From contig NZ_SWCN01000001.1 of assembly GCF_005116575.1 (NCBI RefSeq), positions 1-64,000 on the forward strand: 64,000 nt of DNA. Reading direction: 5' to 3'. Within the stretch, counting starts at the first letter, position 1. Every line of letters starts with the position of its first letter. Below, one piece after another: positions 27,771 to 36,144 of the stretch. The position numbers and the translations under genes were made by a program. The notes beneath the pieces are model-generated. The model did no database searches. It saw only the letters and a list, made by a program, of their open reading frames with translations, and was not told where the DNA came from. The DNA is from Desulforhopalus sp. IMCC35007. GTDB taxonomy: Bacteria; Desulfobacterota; Desulfobulbia; Desulfobulbales; Desulfocapsaceae.

Positions 27771-27951
27771 TGATGGGTTCTCTCTTGGGTGGTCTTAATT
27801 AATGTTATTGTTGCATGTCATTAGAGTTAGTGATACATAATGAGACTAACCAGATGAAGTGTCATTTATATACATTCGCCCCCTATGCATGCTGTCAAGG
27901 GGATGACTTGAGCTCAGTATTCCATGTTAAATGGAAAGGAGATGCATTGCT

Positions 27952-29169
27952 ATGAAATTAGGAATCAATGGATTAGGCAGGATTGGTAAATTGTCTCTCT
28001 GGCAGCAGGTTTCCAGAAAACATTTTTCCGGGATCGTCGCCAATATTGGCCGGGAGGTCGGATCTAGCCTCGAAGATCTGGCGTCAATGCTCGAAAGAGA
28101 TTCCACCTATGGCCGCCTTGGCACCTATCTCTACGGGCATAGTTGTCCGCGTGTGATTGAAGAACTCAACGATGCCGCAGGTACAATGGTTGTAAACGGG
28201 GTGCCGGTTACGATACTTCGTAATGCGAGAAATCCTAAAGACATCGCCTGGCAGGAAAATGATGTTAAACTTGTTGTCGATACAACGGGTGTTTTTACGG
28301 ACCCTACAGCGGATCCTGATGCCAGCCGAGGAGCTTTGCGTGGTCATATGCAGGCTGGGGCTGAAAAGGTAATTTTGTCAGCACCTTTTAAGATTAAATC
28401 CAAAGGTCTTGATATGCCGGCCGATGCAGTCACAACTGTCATGGGTATTAATGAAGAAACCTATGACTCAGGCCATCACTCCCTCATTTCGGCGGCATCC
28501 TGCACAACGACCTGCTTATCGTACATGATCAAACCTCTCATGGAAAAAATTGGTGCAGATAAGATTCTGAGCGCCTCCATGGTTACGGTGCATGCCGCTA
28601 CGGGAAGTCAGCAGGTGCTGGATAGGCTGCCTGGTGCCGGTGCCACAGATATGAGAAAAAATCGTTCCATTCTCAATAATATCATTTTGACAACGACCGG
28701 AGCCGCTAAGGCCCTGTCGCTTGTCATTCCAGAGATGTCATCCATCGGTTTTATGGCGGAATCCGTGCGCATTCCGACATCGACCGGATCGCTTATTATT
28801 CTTGTTTTGAATTTGCAGGATGATTTTGATAAGCCGATCAAAAGAAGTGATATCAATTCAATCTATGAAGAGTATGCCGGAAATAATCCGTATCTGGTCT
28901 TCTCGAACCAGCAAAATGTTTCATCAGACATCATAGGGATGCCAGCCGCTGCAGCTACCATTGAGGGGACTGAAACCCATACCCGGACAGCCAATATTCA
29001 GGTGGATCTTGCAAAGGTAAAGGCAGAAAGTCTTGTCACTGGCGCGGATCCGATTTTGAATATTCCAGTTACCCAGGCGGTTGTCTATGGTTGGTATGAT
29101 AATGAACTTGGCAGTTATACAAATATGCTGAGCGACCTTGTGGTCCATGTCAGTGAGGAGATGATCTAA
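27952..29169 (+). CDS. gap: glyceraldehyde-3-phosphate dehydrogenase
   Basis: 405 residues, longer than the usual ~335. Oxidative phosphorylation of glyceraldehyde-3-phosphate. N-terminal LGINGLGRIGKLSLWQ NAD fold, catalytic cysteine in SAASCTTTCL, HAATGSQQVLDRLPG and C-terminal VYGWYDNELGSYTNMLSDLV. The extra length comes from inserts within the NAD domain and around residue 300 (EYAGNNPYLVFS), marking a less common subtype. The start at 27952 has AGGAG 11 bases upstream; an ORF from 27931 is in frame but poorer. It heads what should be a gap-pgk-tpiA-secG cluster, where pgk and tpiA are now destroyed. Confidence 0.93.
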   Translation: MKLGINGLGRIGKLSLWQQVSRKHFSGIVANIGREVGSSLEDLASMLERDSTYGRLGTYLYGHSCPRVIEELNDAAGTMVVNGVPVTILRNARNPKDIAWQENDVKLVVDTTGVFTDPTADPDASRGALRGHMQAGAEKVILSAPFKIKSKGLDMPADAVTTVMGINEETYDSGHHSLISAASCTTTCLSYMIKPLMEKIGADKILSASMVTVHAATGSQQVLDRLPGAGATDMRKNRSILNNIILTTTGAAKALSLVIPEMSSIGFMAESVRIPTSTGSLIILVLNLQDDFDKPIKRSDINSIYEEYAGNNPYLVFSNQQNVSSDIIGMPAAAATIEGTETHTRTANIQVDLAKVKAESLVTGADPILNIPVTQAVVYGWYDNELGSYTNMLSDLVVHVSEEMI

Positions 29170-29174
29170 AAGAA

Positions 29175-29645
29175 TTGTTCCGTGTCAGAAAAATGTTCAA
29201 AGCGGACGTGGCTATGGTCGAACGCATTGAACAGCAAACCTTTTCTCCCTGGTCCCAGTCCTCGTTAATAGAAGAGTTGCACCAGGACCGGGGGGTAGTC
29301 TTTGTGGCGGAGGAAGCCGCTGATCTCTGTATTTCAGGGATCGATCGTATTCTAGGTTGGTGTGCTTGCAGGTTTTGCGTCCCCGAAGCGGAATTGTTAA
29401 AAATTGCTGTGCATACAAGAGCACGAAGGCAAGGGCTTGCCATTCATCTCCTCAAACATCTTGAACAATTTCTTGTCAGCAAGGGGGTTGATACTCTCTT
29501 TCTCGAGGTGCGCTCCCAAAATCAAAGTGCCTTGAACCTTTATGTCAAAAGTGGTTTTTTACAAGTTGGTAAAAGGTCTGGTTACTACAGCAACCCTGAA
29601 GATAATGCATTGATTTATCGTAAAAAAATAGCAGGAAATGTTTGA
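29175..29645 (+). CDS. rimI: ribosomal-protein-alanine N-acetyltransferase-like GNAT protein
   Basis: 156 residues. GNAT fold with the acetyl-CoA loop VHTRARRQGLAIHLL and the RimI-like features FSPWSQSSL, FLEVRSQNQSALNLYVKSGF and GKRSGYY. Likely acetylates an N-terminal alanine (ribosomal protein S18 in E. coli). Starts with TTG five bases after gap; a weak AAAAGAA precedes it. Directly followed by the pgk remnant. Confidence 0.85.
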   Translation: MFRVRKMFKADVAMVERIEQQTFSPWSQSSLIEELHQDRGVVFVAEEAADLCISGIDRILGWCACRFCVPEAELLKIAVHTRARRQGLAIHLLKHLEQFLVSKGVDTLFLEVRSQNQSALNLYVKSGFLQVGKRSGYYSNPEDNALIYRKKIAGNV

Positions 29646-29673
29646 GATAATTTATTCCCTTCGTGAAGGGTAA

Positions 29674-30065
29674 ATGTGCAATCTACAGTTGATCTGCAGG
29701 AGAAGTCTAAAAGAGTTCTTTTACGGGCAGACTTTAATGTACCCATGGATAACGAAAGAAATAGAACCGATGATTTTGCATCCACATGGTACTGCTCAGT
29801 ATAGTTTACATAATAAAGGAGCCGGGAAAGTTGATTATCTACTCCCATATGTGGCAACCAAAGGGTAGTCGAGTCGAAGAGTATAGTCTGGGACCTGTTG
29901 CTGCACATTGAAGCTCGTTGTTGGGAGTAAATGCCACTCTTACACCTTGAAAAGCTGAGGTTTCATAAAGAGGAAACCGAGAACGACAGTGTTTTTTAAG
30001 GAACTGAGTAAGCTGGCTGATGTTTATATCAATGATGGGTTTCCGGTTCCAAGCCGAGCTCAGGC
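29674..30065 (+). pseudogene. pgk: decayed 5' part of phosphoglycerate kinase
   Basis: Fragments of Pgk appear in order across shifting frames. TVDLQEKSKRVLLRADFNVP from 29682 is the canonical N-terminus, out of frame with the ATG at 29674. It is followed by RTDD, then QYSLHNKGAGKV, then PKGSRVEEYSLGPVAAH, then [14 protein letters not shown], and finally [15 protein letters not shown]. Several stops and single-base shifts, one at a T-run near 29993, break the frame. Only the first ~120 residues of Pgk are represented. The substrate-binding DFN region is still readable, so the decay is fairly recent. It cannot make an active kinase. Confidence 0.9.
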
Positions 30066-30258
30066 CTTCGTTCGGGGAATTATTGAAAAAATATATAAAA
30101 AAAGGGTTGCCGAGCAAATCCGAATATTGTATGGTGGCTCGGTCAAACCAACCAACGTTGACGAATTGATGGTCCAACCTGATATTGACGGGGCATTGGT
30201 TGGTGGAGCGTCCCTGATTGCAGCATCTTTTGGACGTATTATAAATTTTAAATTTTTT
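30066..30258 (+). pseudogene. tpiA: 3' end of triosephosphate isomerase fused to the pgk remnant
   Basis: Encodes the last ~65 residues of Tpi[11 protein letters not shown], then [16 protein letters not shown], then [20 protein letters not shown]. The catalytic Glu region (YEPVWAIGTG) and everything before it are missing. It is joined in frame to the pgk end at ...[10 protein letters not shown], giving a chimeric ORF (29989-30288, GTG start) that runs into secG. The join falls where Pgk has HRAHAS and TpiA has VHAFVRG, i.e. at a short shared sequence, as expected for a deletion through microhomology. Non-functional as an isomerase. Confidence 0.9.
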
Positions 30259-30272
30259 TTTTTGTTTACGGT

Positions 30273-30632
30273 ATGGATACTTTATTGACCATTGTACATG
30301 TTATCGTCTGCCTTTTCCTGGTTGGCATCGTATTGCTCCAGCATGGTAAGGGTGCCGATATCGGTGCAACGTTTGGTGGGTCCAGCCAGTCTCTGTTTGG
30401 AACGGAAGGACCTCTGCCGCTGTTGAATAAAATTACAACGGCTGCAGCGATAATTTTTATGTTGACTTCTGTTACGTTAGCGTATATTTCAACTCAGACA
30501 AGTAAATCTTCTGTGATGAGTGGGGTGACAGTGAGTCAGCCAGCAGTTGAAGTTGCGGCTCCAATAGCCAAAGAAGATATGGTTATGGATCCAAAAGCAG
30601 AAGAGCCAAAAACAGAGAAAACGGCAGAATAA
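30273..30632 (+). CDS. secG: protein translocase subunit SecG
   Basis: 119 residues. Two membrane helices: residues ~4-22 ([20 protein letters not shown]) and ~52-72 ([19 protein letters not shown]). Between them lies the conserved [20 protein letters not shown] loop, and a charged Lys/Glu-rich tail of about 40 residues follows. Non-essential SecYEG partner. Overlaps the end of the pgk::tpiA chimeric frame and is followed 14 bases later by tRNA-Leu. Confidence 0.95.
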   Translation: MDTLLTIVHVIVCLFLVGIVLLQHGKGADIGATFGGSSQSLFGTEGPLPLLNKITTAAAIIFMLTSVTLAYISTQTSKSSVMSGVTVSQPAVEVAAPIAKEDMVMDPKAEEPKTEKTAE

Positions 30633-30646
30633 TAATAGAAATGTGT

Positions 30647-30731
30647 GCCGAAGTGGTGGAATTGGTAGACGCGCACGCTTGAGGGGCGTGTGGGGAGACC
30701 CGTGCCGGTTCGACTCCGGCCTTCGGCACCA
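30647..30731 (+). tRNA. tRNA-Leu (anticodon GAG)
   Basis: 85 bases including CCA. Acceptor GCCGAAG/CTTCGGC, D-arm GGTGGAATTGGTAGACGCG, anticodon stem CACGC/GCGTG with loop TTGAGGG (anticodon GAG, reads CUC/CUU), long variable arm TGTGGGGAGACCCGT, T-arm GCCGGTTCGACTCCGGC. Immediately downstream of secG. Confidence 0.97.
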
Positions 30732-30766
30732 TCTTTTTGTATAAAGGCTTCCATCAAAGTCTTTTC

Positions 30767-30799
30767 AACCCGCGACTGGCAACAGTTTGCGGGTTTTTT
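30767..30799 (+). terminator. intrinsic terminator after tRNA-Leu
   Basis: AACCCGC (30767-30773) pairs with GCGGGTT (30789-30795), followed by TTTTC. Ends the secG-tRNA-Leu transcript. Confidence 0.75.
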
Positions 30800-31027
30800 C
30801 TTGTCTTTTTTCTCCATTACATTCCATTAACGTATAGAGAAATCCATTGTCAAAAGGGTGTACTCAGGGGTGTATTTTGAAAAAAGTCGAACTGAGCCTT
30901 CGAATTTACCTTTTCAAGGATGTTTTTCGAAAGCTTACGGCGAAGATCTCCACAATGTAATATAACATTCCGGTTCGCAGATGCTAAAGGTTATATTCTG
31001 TGAGATCAAACCTCTCTGGGTTTACAA

Positions 31028-32197
31028 TCAATGAGAGGGCATACCAAGATTTTTAGCCCAGACAGGTTCGTCTGTTCCCTTAACGAATGTAATCTTTTTC
31101 AGAAAATCACTGAGATCAAAATTCTCGAAATTTCCCAAGAATCGTACCTCGTTTTCAAGGGATATTCCGGTTCTGGCAAGTACTTCTGATTGAATGATTT
31201 TGCTCACGGCGAGGATCTCAGAACCTGTAGAAGCCGAACCCGGTATGCAAATGGCTAAAATGTGATGAGGGCTCAAGGCAACCTGTCCCCACTGGTCCCC
31301 ATTGAGAAAGCCAGCTGCCCGCATTACAAGGGCGGCTGGCAGTCGCGTGTGTCCAGCATCGGGCTTATACCAGGAAGAGAGGCTTGCAGCAAAGTTATCC
31401 CCACGGATACCCTTTGCTATTTTCAGTGCTGTTTCATTGCCTACTATGGGACTTAGAAAGAAACTCCCGGCACAGGGAAGCCAGTTTTCACAACCAACGA
31501 CCATGCCTTTTCTGTTACGAATAGACAGAACACTTGCTCGTCTTCCTTTGATATCCTCCTGGGATCTTCCGACGGAAAGGTGATAATCAAGAATATCTTT
31601 ATAACCAACGGGAGAGACAACTTGATTGCTCGAAAAAGTGAAGGTTGCTTCAAGTATTATTAATTCTGGAGAGAAGCGGGGAGTTTGCTTGAGCAGGCTT
31701 GTGCGGTACGAAAACTGAAGCGATGAAGCGGGAAGTATGACCAGCCTGTTCTTTTTACGATCAAAGGCGCGTATGGATAATAGGTGAGACGATACTTGTT
31801 GGCCGTAAGCCGCTATGTTTTGTGAAATGGCTCCTCCCACCGTTCCCGGAATACCTGAAAGCAGTTCCAGACCGGGGATATTATTCTGGCACAAGGAGCT
31901 GACAAAGCTGTCAAAGGGGTAGCTGCCTGCAACATGAGCGGTAATCCTATCGGCAGTTCTTTTAATATCTAAGAATGCACCATCCCTAAAGAGAATCAAC
32001 GGCTGATCGATGCTTTTCCCGAGAACAGTATTGGATAATTCACCCGCAACAATGCAGTTATTTCTTGCATCTTCTGGAAGGCTTGCAAGATAATCATGTA
32101 ATTCCTCATGATCATTTATGAGCCGCAGGTCAGCACATGCTGTCTGCAACCCAAAGCTGTTCAGCAATTGGATTTGTTTTGAGGGTATTCTCTGCAT
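31028..32197 (-). CDS. murB: UDP-N-acetylmuramate dehydrogenase (MurB-like)
   Basis: 389 residues, longer than E. coli MurB (342). FAD-dependent reduction of UDP-GlcNAc-enolpyruvate in peptidoglycan synthesis. Signatures: GIPGTVGGAISQNIAAYG, SYRTSLL (catalytic Arg), PCAGSFFLSPIV (catalytic Ser), ENEVRFLG (catalytic Glu). The FAD pyrophosphate motif, normally GGGSN, reads AGELSNTVLG, an unusual substitution. An extra ~35-residue C-terminal tail follows the catalytic Glu. It is not in a mur cluster. The catalytic triad is kept, so activity is likely, though a specialised paralogue is possible. Confidence 0.85.
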   Translation of the reverse strand: MQRIPSKQIQLLNSFGLQTACADLRLINDHEELHDYLASLPEDARNNCIVAGELSNTVLGKSIDQPLILFRDGAFLDIKRTADRITAHVAGSYPFDSFVSSLCQNNIPGLELLSGIPGTVGGAISQNIAAYGQQVSSHLLSIRAFDRKKNRLVILPASSLQFSYRTSLLKQTPRFSPELIILEATFTFSSNQVVSPVGYKDILDYHLSVGRSQEDIKGRRASVLSIRNRKGMVVGCENWLPCAGSFFLSPIVGNETALKIAKGIRGDNFAASLSSWYKPDAGHTRLPAALVMRAAGFLNGDQWGQVALSPHHILAICIPGSASTGSEILAVSKIIQSEVLARTGISLENEVRFLGNFENFDLSDFLKKITFVKGTDEPVWAKNLGMPSH

Positions 32198-32344
32198 CCT
32201 GTAATTGACTTAAGGGAATGATTTCAATCTCTTCGCACCTATGATTTGGATAAGAAATAGTTTTGTATTTAAAGGGATAGATTTATTCAACATGGGTTTC
32301 GGAAAATGTAATTACCACTGAAGAAACCAGCTGAAGCATTACAA

Positions 32345-33142
32345 TCACAGGGCACTGACCAACATTTTCGTTGCAACAACATAAAGAAGTAACGAAAAAA
32401 TCCTCTTGAGTTTGTCGACAGGAAGACTGTGGGCAAGTCTCACTCCAAGTGGAGCCGTCAAAATGCTTACGGCGGCAATGCCAAAAAGTGCAGGTAGATA
32501 CACGTATCCCAGGGAGTATGCGGGAAGGTTTGCAACATTCCAGCCATTGAAAATATAACCTATTGCACCTGCCAAGGCTATCGGCAGGCCGATTGCAGCT
32601 GATGTACCGATGGCATGATGCGCGTTTATATTGCACCAGAGCATAAAGGGGACGGAAAGAGTACCGCCACCAATTCCAACAAGACTTGAGAATACACCAA
32701 TGATGTTTCCAGTAGCAAACATTCCGAGATTGCCGGGTATTTCGCGTCCAGGTTTAGGTTTTTTGTTCAGCAGAAGCTGGGTTGCGACAAAATAGAGAAA
32801 GATGACAAAGAATATTTTAAGAAAGTTAGTGGACATTAAAGACGCTATGCAGGAACCAAGAAAGGTGCCGGTCAGAATCCCGATGACGATTTTTTTTACG
32901 ATGTCCCAATGCACTGCCCCTCTTTTATGATGGGCGAGAAAACTGGAGATCGAGGTGAATATAATACTCGCAAGAGAAGTCCCCAGCGCCAGGTGCATGG
33001 TCAATTCATGGGGAATGTTTTGTAGAGAGAATGCATAAATCAGCATGGGTACAATGACGAGGCCACCGCCTATGCCAAATAAGCCTGCCAGGATACCAAC
33101 AATTGCTCCTACGAGCCCGTAAATTAAAAGTGTTGTTAACAT
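32345..33142 (-). CDS. TauE/SafE family sulfite/sulfonate exporter-like permease
   Basis: About 265 residues, eight hydrophobic helices in two repeats. Each repeat starts with the family glycine motif: GILAGLFGIGGGLVIVPML and GVFSSLVGIGGGTLSVPFM. ATG at 33142 puts the first helix at the N-terminus; the frame is open to 33205, inside the SulP gene. Lies 35 bases downstream of the SulP gene and is probably co-transcribed, suggesting a combined role in sulfur oxyanion traffic. Substrate not determinable. Confidence 0.88.
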   Translation of the reverse strand: MLTTLLIYGLVGAIVGILAGLFGIGGGLVIVPMLIYAFSLQNIPHELTMHLALGTSLASIIFTSISSFLAHHKRGAVHWDIVKKIVIGILTGTFLGSCIASLMSTNFLKIFFVIFLYFVATQLLLNKKPKPGREIPGNLGMFATGNIIGVFSSLVGIGGGTLSVPFMLWCNINAHHAIGTSAAIGLPIALAGAIGYIFNGWNVANLPAYSLGYVYLPALFGIAAVSILTAPLGVRLAHSLPVDKLKRIFSLLLYVVATKMLVSAL

Positions 33143-33177
33143 AGTTCTGTATTTGTTTTTTTGTCGAATTAAAATAA

Positions 33178-34794
33178 TTATTTCTGGTCTTCGAGATAAT
33201 CCCAAGCCAGATGCAGGGCCACATTGTAATCAACCTGAATACCGTCAGAACCGAGTAAGTTTTCATAACCCATATTTAGCATCTGGGTTTTGATACCGAC
33301 ACCTTCGCGGACGACGACAATTGTTTTTATCTTTTCGTATTTAAGCCTGTCGATCATTTCACTTAGCGCAAAATAGCCGGATAAGTCGATAAAAGAAACA
33401 TCAAGGCAGTTTATTATAACAACTTTTGTTCCAATTAATTTACTTACTTGCTCCTGCATTTTTGCAGTCGTTCCAAAAAAGAATGCACCCATTACAGAGA
33501 GGGTGCGTATACGATAATCTGTTTCTTCTTCCAGGCTTTTTTCCAGATCCCGTTGCCATTCGTGATGCCGCACTCCCTTAATATCAACTTCCAGCTGGCG
33601 TGATATGCGGTACGTGATCATTAAAGAGGAGAGGGTCACACCAACGCCCACAGCGATCATGAGATCAACAAATACTGTAGTGACAAAGACGATGAGCATC
33701 ACAGCTAGATCGGGACCAGGTATCCGCTTAACCATTCGGAGCAGACGGTAATCAAGGATGTCTATTCCTACTTTCATGAGAATTCCTGCAAGGACGGGGA
33801 GTGGAATGTGTGCTGCGTATTGCCCCATGCCAAGTAAGATAGTGAGTAGAAAGAGAGAATGGCTAAGGCCTGAAACTCGCGTTGTTCCGCCGGCCTTGAT
33901 ATTGACTACGGTTCGCATCGTCGCACCCGCACCGGGCAAGCCTCCGATTATAGAAGCAAAAATATTTCCAAGGCCCTGACCAATTAATTCCCGGTTGGAA
34001 TTGTGTCTGGTTTTCGTCATGGAATCTGCGACAACGGAGGTAAGAAGAGAATCCATCATTCCGAGGATAGCAAGAGCCATGGCCATGGGCAGAATATCTG
34101 ACAGCAATGAAGGTGAGAAAAATGGGAGAGCGACCTTTGGCAGGGCTGCAGGAATGGGACCTATGGTATCAACTGGAAATTTAAAGATAATGGACAGTGT
34201 GGTGCAACCAAGAAGAGCAATAAGCGGTGAAGGGATTATTGCTGAAATTCTGGAGGGGGTGAAAAAGACAATTGCCATCGTCGAAAAAGCAAGGATAAGG
34301 CTGTAATTATTTACAATGGACAGAGCCTGAGGGAGTTTGAGTACCGCTTCTATCGGAGAACTCACAGAGGGAGCCCCAAGAAGGGGGTGGAGCTGGATGA
34401 GTATGATAATGACCCCGATGCCGCTCATAAATCCCGAGATTACAGGGTAGGGAATATAGCGAACAAACCCTCCCACCTTAAGCAGACCGAAACCTATCTG
34501 AAACAATCCTGCAAAAAAGACTACACCTAGAATTGCTGATGGATTGCCCGGAAATGCCATCACTGCACTGGCAAACACAACAGTCATGGGCCCCGTAGGC
34601 CCAGAAATCTGTGTAGGTGTTCCACCAAAAAGAGCTGCAAAAAGTCCTAAAGCTATGGCACCATAAAGGCCCGCAACGGCACCAAATCCACTGGCCACTC
34701 CAAAAGCGAGTGCCAGGGGAAGAGCAACAACTCCGGCTGTTAAGCCGCCGAAGAGATCTCCTTTCAACTGCCCAAAGATGTATTGACTTTTCAT
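33178..34794 (-). CDS. SulP family anion permease with STAS domain
   Basis: 538 residues. N-terminal transporter domain with 10-12 membrane helices (GLTAGVVALPLALAFGVASG, the SulP signature GGLPGAGATMRTVVNIKAGG) and a C-terminal STAS domain (about 430-530: KVVIINCLDVSFIDLSGYFAL). SulP proteins carry sulfate, bicarbonate or other anions. GGAGGAATTT precedes the ATG. Pairing with the TauE/SafE gene fits sulfate or sulfite handling, but bicarbonate transport cannot be excluded. Confidence 0.92.
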   Translation of the reverse strand: MKSQYIFGQLKGDLFGGLTAGVVALPLALAFGVASGFGAVAGLYGAIALGLFAALFGGTPTQISGPTGPMTVVFASAVMAFPGNPSAILGVVFFAGLFQIGFGLLKVGGFVRYIPYPVISGFMSGIGVIIILIQLHPLLGAPSVSSPIEAVLKLPQALSIVNNYSLILAFSTMAIVFFTPSRISAIIPSPLIALLGCTTLSIIFKFPVDTIGPIPAALPKVALPFFSPSLLSDILPMAMALAILGMMDSLLTSVVADSMTKTRHNSNRELIGQGLGNIFASIIGGLPGAGATMRTVVNIKAGGTTRVSGLSHSLFLLTILLGMGQYAAHIPLPVLAGILMKVGIDILDYRLLRMVKRIPGPDLAVMLIVFVTTVFVDLMIAVGVGVTLSSLMITYRISRQLEVDIKGVRHHEWQRDLEKSLEEETDYRIRTLSVMGAFFFGTTAKMQEQVSKLIGTKVVIINCLDVSFIDLSGYFALSEMIDRLKYEKIKTIVVVREGVGIKTQMLNMGYENLLGSDGIQVDYNVALHLAWDYLEDQK

Positions 34795-35431
34795 GTTGTG
34801 GTAAATTCCTCCTATATGAGCTCATTTTTTGAGAGAATTGAAGCGAGCCCACAATCTCATCCATTCTGGATGAAGGTTCTCAGGCGTTCCCCAGTATATC
34901 GAATGAGTATGCTGTTATACCACCAGGGTGCTCAATAATAAATGGTCTAATACAAGGCGGAGCTTAAAATCATTTTTTTTTTGCATTTCATGCGAAAAAA
35001 GGTAAAGATATTTTACGGTTGAATTTGTTGGTAAATGACTGGTACTATCGTTTTGGGCAACACGTCATCCGATGTTTGCCGTATCAGATCTATAGAGAAC
35101 GGGTTGCAAATACATAGTTTTACTCTCGGCTCTGGTCACTCCTGTATCCGGATCCGATTTGCTGCACGTGATATCTAATGGCTTATAGCCTCTTTTGCTT
35201 TTCAATGAAGGGTCTGTAATGATTCTTCAACGCTTCATTTTACTGTAGTTTTTAAGTGACTTACCTGTTTTCGTTTTTTGGGAAATGGTCTCCGGTAGAT
35301 ACGTAGTTGTGTGACAAAATCATCCAACCATGTTATGAACTCAACGGCCAGTTTTGTTGTAATCTCCTGGCCTGACCGGAAAATACGCTCTGACTGAGCA
35401 ATGAAATGAAACTTTAACTAATTGTAACCCA
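34795..35431. other. long intergenic region with one unexplained open frame
   Basis: About 640 bases between the SulP gene and the NlpC/P60 gene. On the minus strand, 35235-35417 is open for ~60 codons and reads like protein (RSGQEITTKLAVEFITWLDD, LRIYRRPFPKKRKQ), but has no ATG, GTG or TTG start in the frame. It may be the end of a decayed gene. The rest shows no gene or repeat. Confidence 0.35.
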
Positions 35432-36061
35432 ATGAATGTGCGTCTTGCTGATGTTGTAGAAAAATGCGGTCTTTTCTGTCAAAAAAATCATGTGGTTTTT
35501 CTTTTGTTTTTTCTTCTCTGTCTGTCCGGCTGCATGCAGAAGGTCGATGTGAGTTATATTCCATGTGAGCCAGCACATAAGGCAAGGCGAACTCTGCTTT
35601 CCGTTGAGCCTTCGATGTCGCAGATTGTGTCCACTGAGAAGCAAAGTGAAGAAAAAGCCTCCTGTATGGCTTCTTTAAACACCAAGATCGATGATCAGTT
35701 AAAGGATTTTTTTGATAGCTGGCAGGGGGTTCGTTACAGACTTGGTGGCCTTTCCAGCAAGGGAATAGATTGCTCCGGTTTAACCCTGCGGGCCTATGAA
35801 GAACTTTTCGGGGTAAGCCTTCCCAGGACGGTTATCGGCCAGTCTAAAAAAGGAAAGAGTGTGAAGAAAAAAGCTCTTCAGCCAGGAGATCTGGTCTTTT
35901 TCAAAACCGGTCGTTTTTCTCGGCACGTTGGTATCTACGTCGGGGAAAATCAGTTTCTGCATGCCTCCCGTTCAAGTGGCGTAACGGTTTCAGACCTTGA
36001 TAACGTCTACTGGCAGAAAAAATTCTGGCAGGCCAAAAGACTTCAAACCATAAATTCTTAA
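35432..36061 (+). CDS. NlpC/P60 family lipoprotein, probable murein endopeptidase
   Basis: 209 residues. Lipobox LCLSGC (about residues 29-34), a linker, then a C-terminal NlpC/P60 domain: RYRLGGLSSKGIDCSGLT (catalytic Cys), PGDLVFFKTGRFSRHVGIYV (catalytic His) and FLHASRSSGV (third polar residue). Expected to cleave D-gamma-glutamyl-diaminopimelate bonds in peptidoglycan from the outer-membrane side. Complete catalytic set. The N-terminal 20 residues before the hydrophobic stretch are long for a signal peptide, so the true start may be internal. Confidence 0.88.
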   Translation: MNVRLADVVEKCGLFCQKNHVVFLLFFLLCLSGCMQKVDVSYIPCEPAHKARRTLLSVEPSMSQIVSTEKQSEEKASCMASLNTKIDDQLKDFFDSWQGVRYRLGGLSSKGIDCSGLTLRAYEELFGVSLPRTVIGQSKKGKSVKKKALQPGDLVFFKTGRFSRHVGIYVGENQFLHASRSSGVTVSDLDNVYWQKKFWQAKRLQTINS

Positions 36062-36144
36062 ATTTCCTGTACGTTCTTTTTTAGTAGAGCTTCAAGCCTT
36101 TTCTGGGGCAGAATAATGTACCCACTGATTGACGGAGATCAGAG

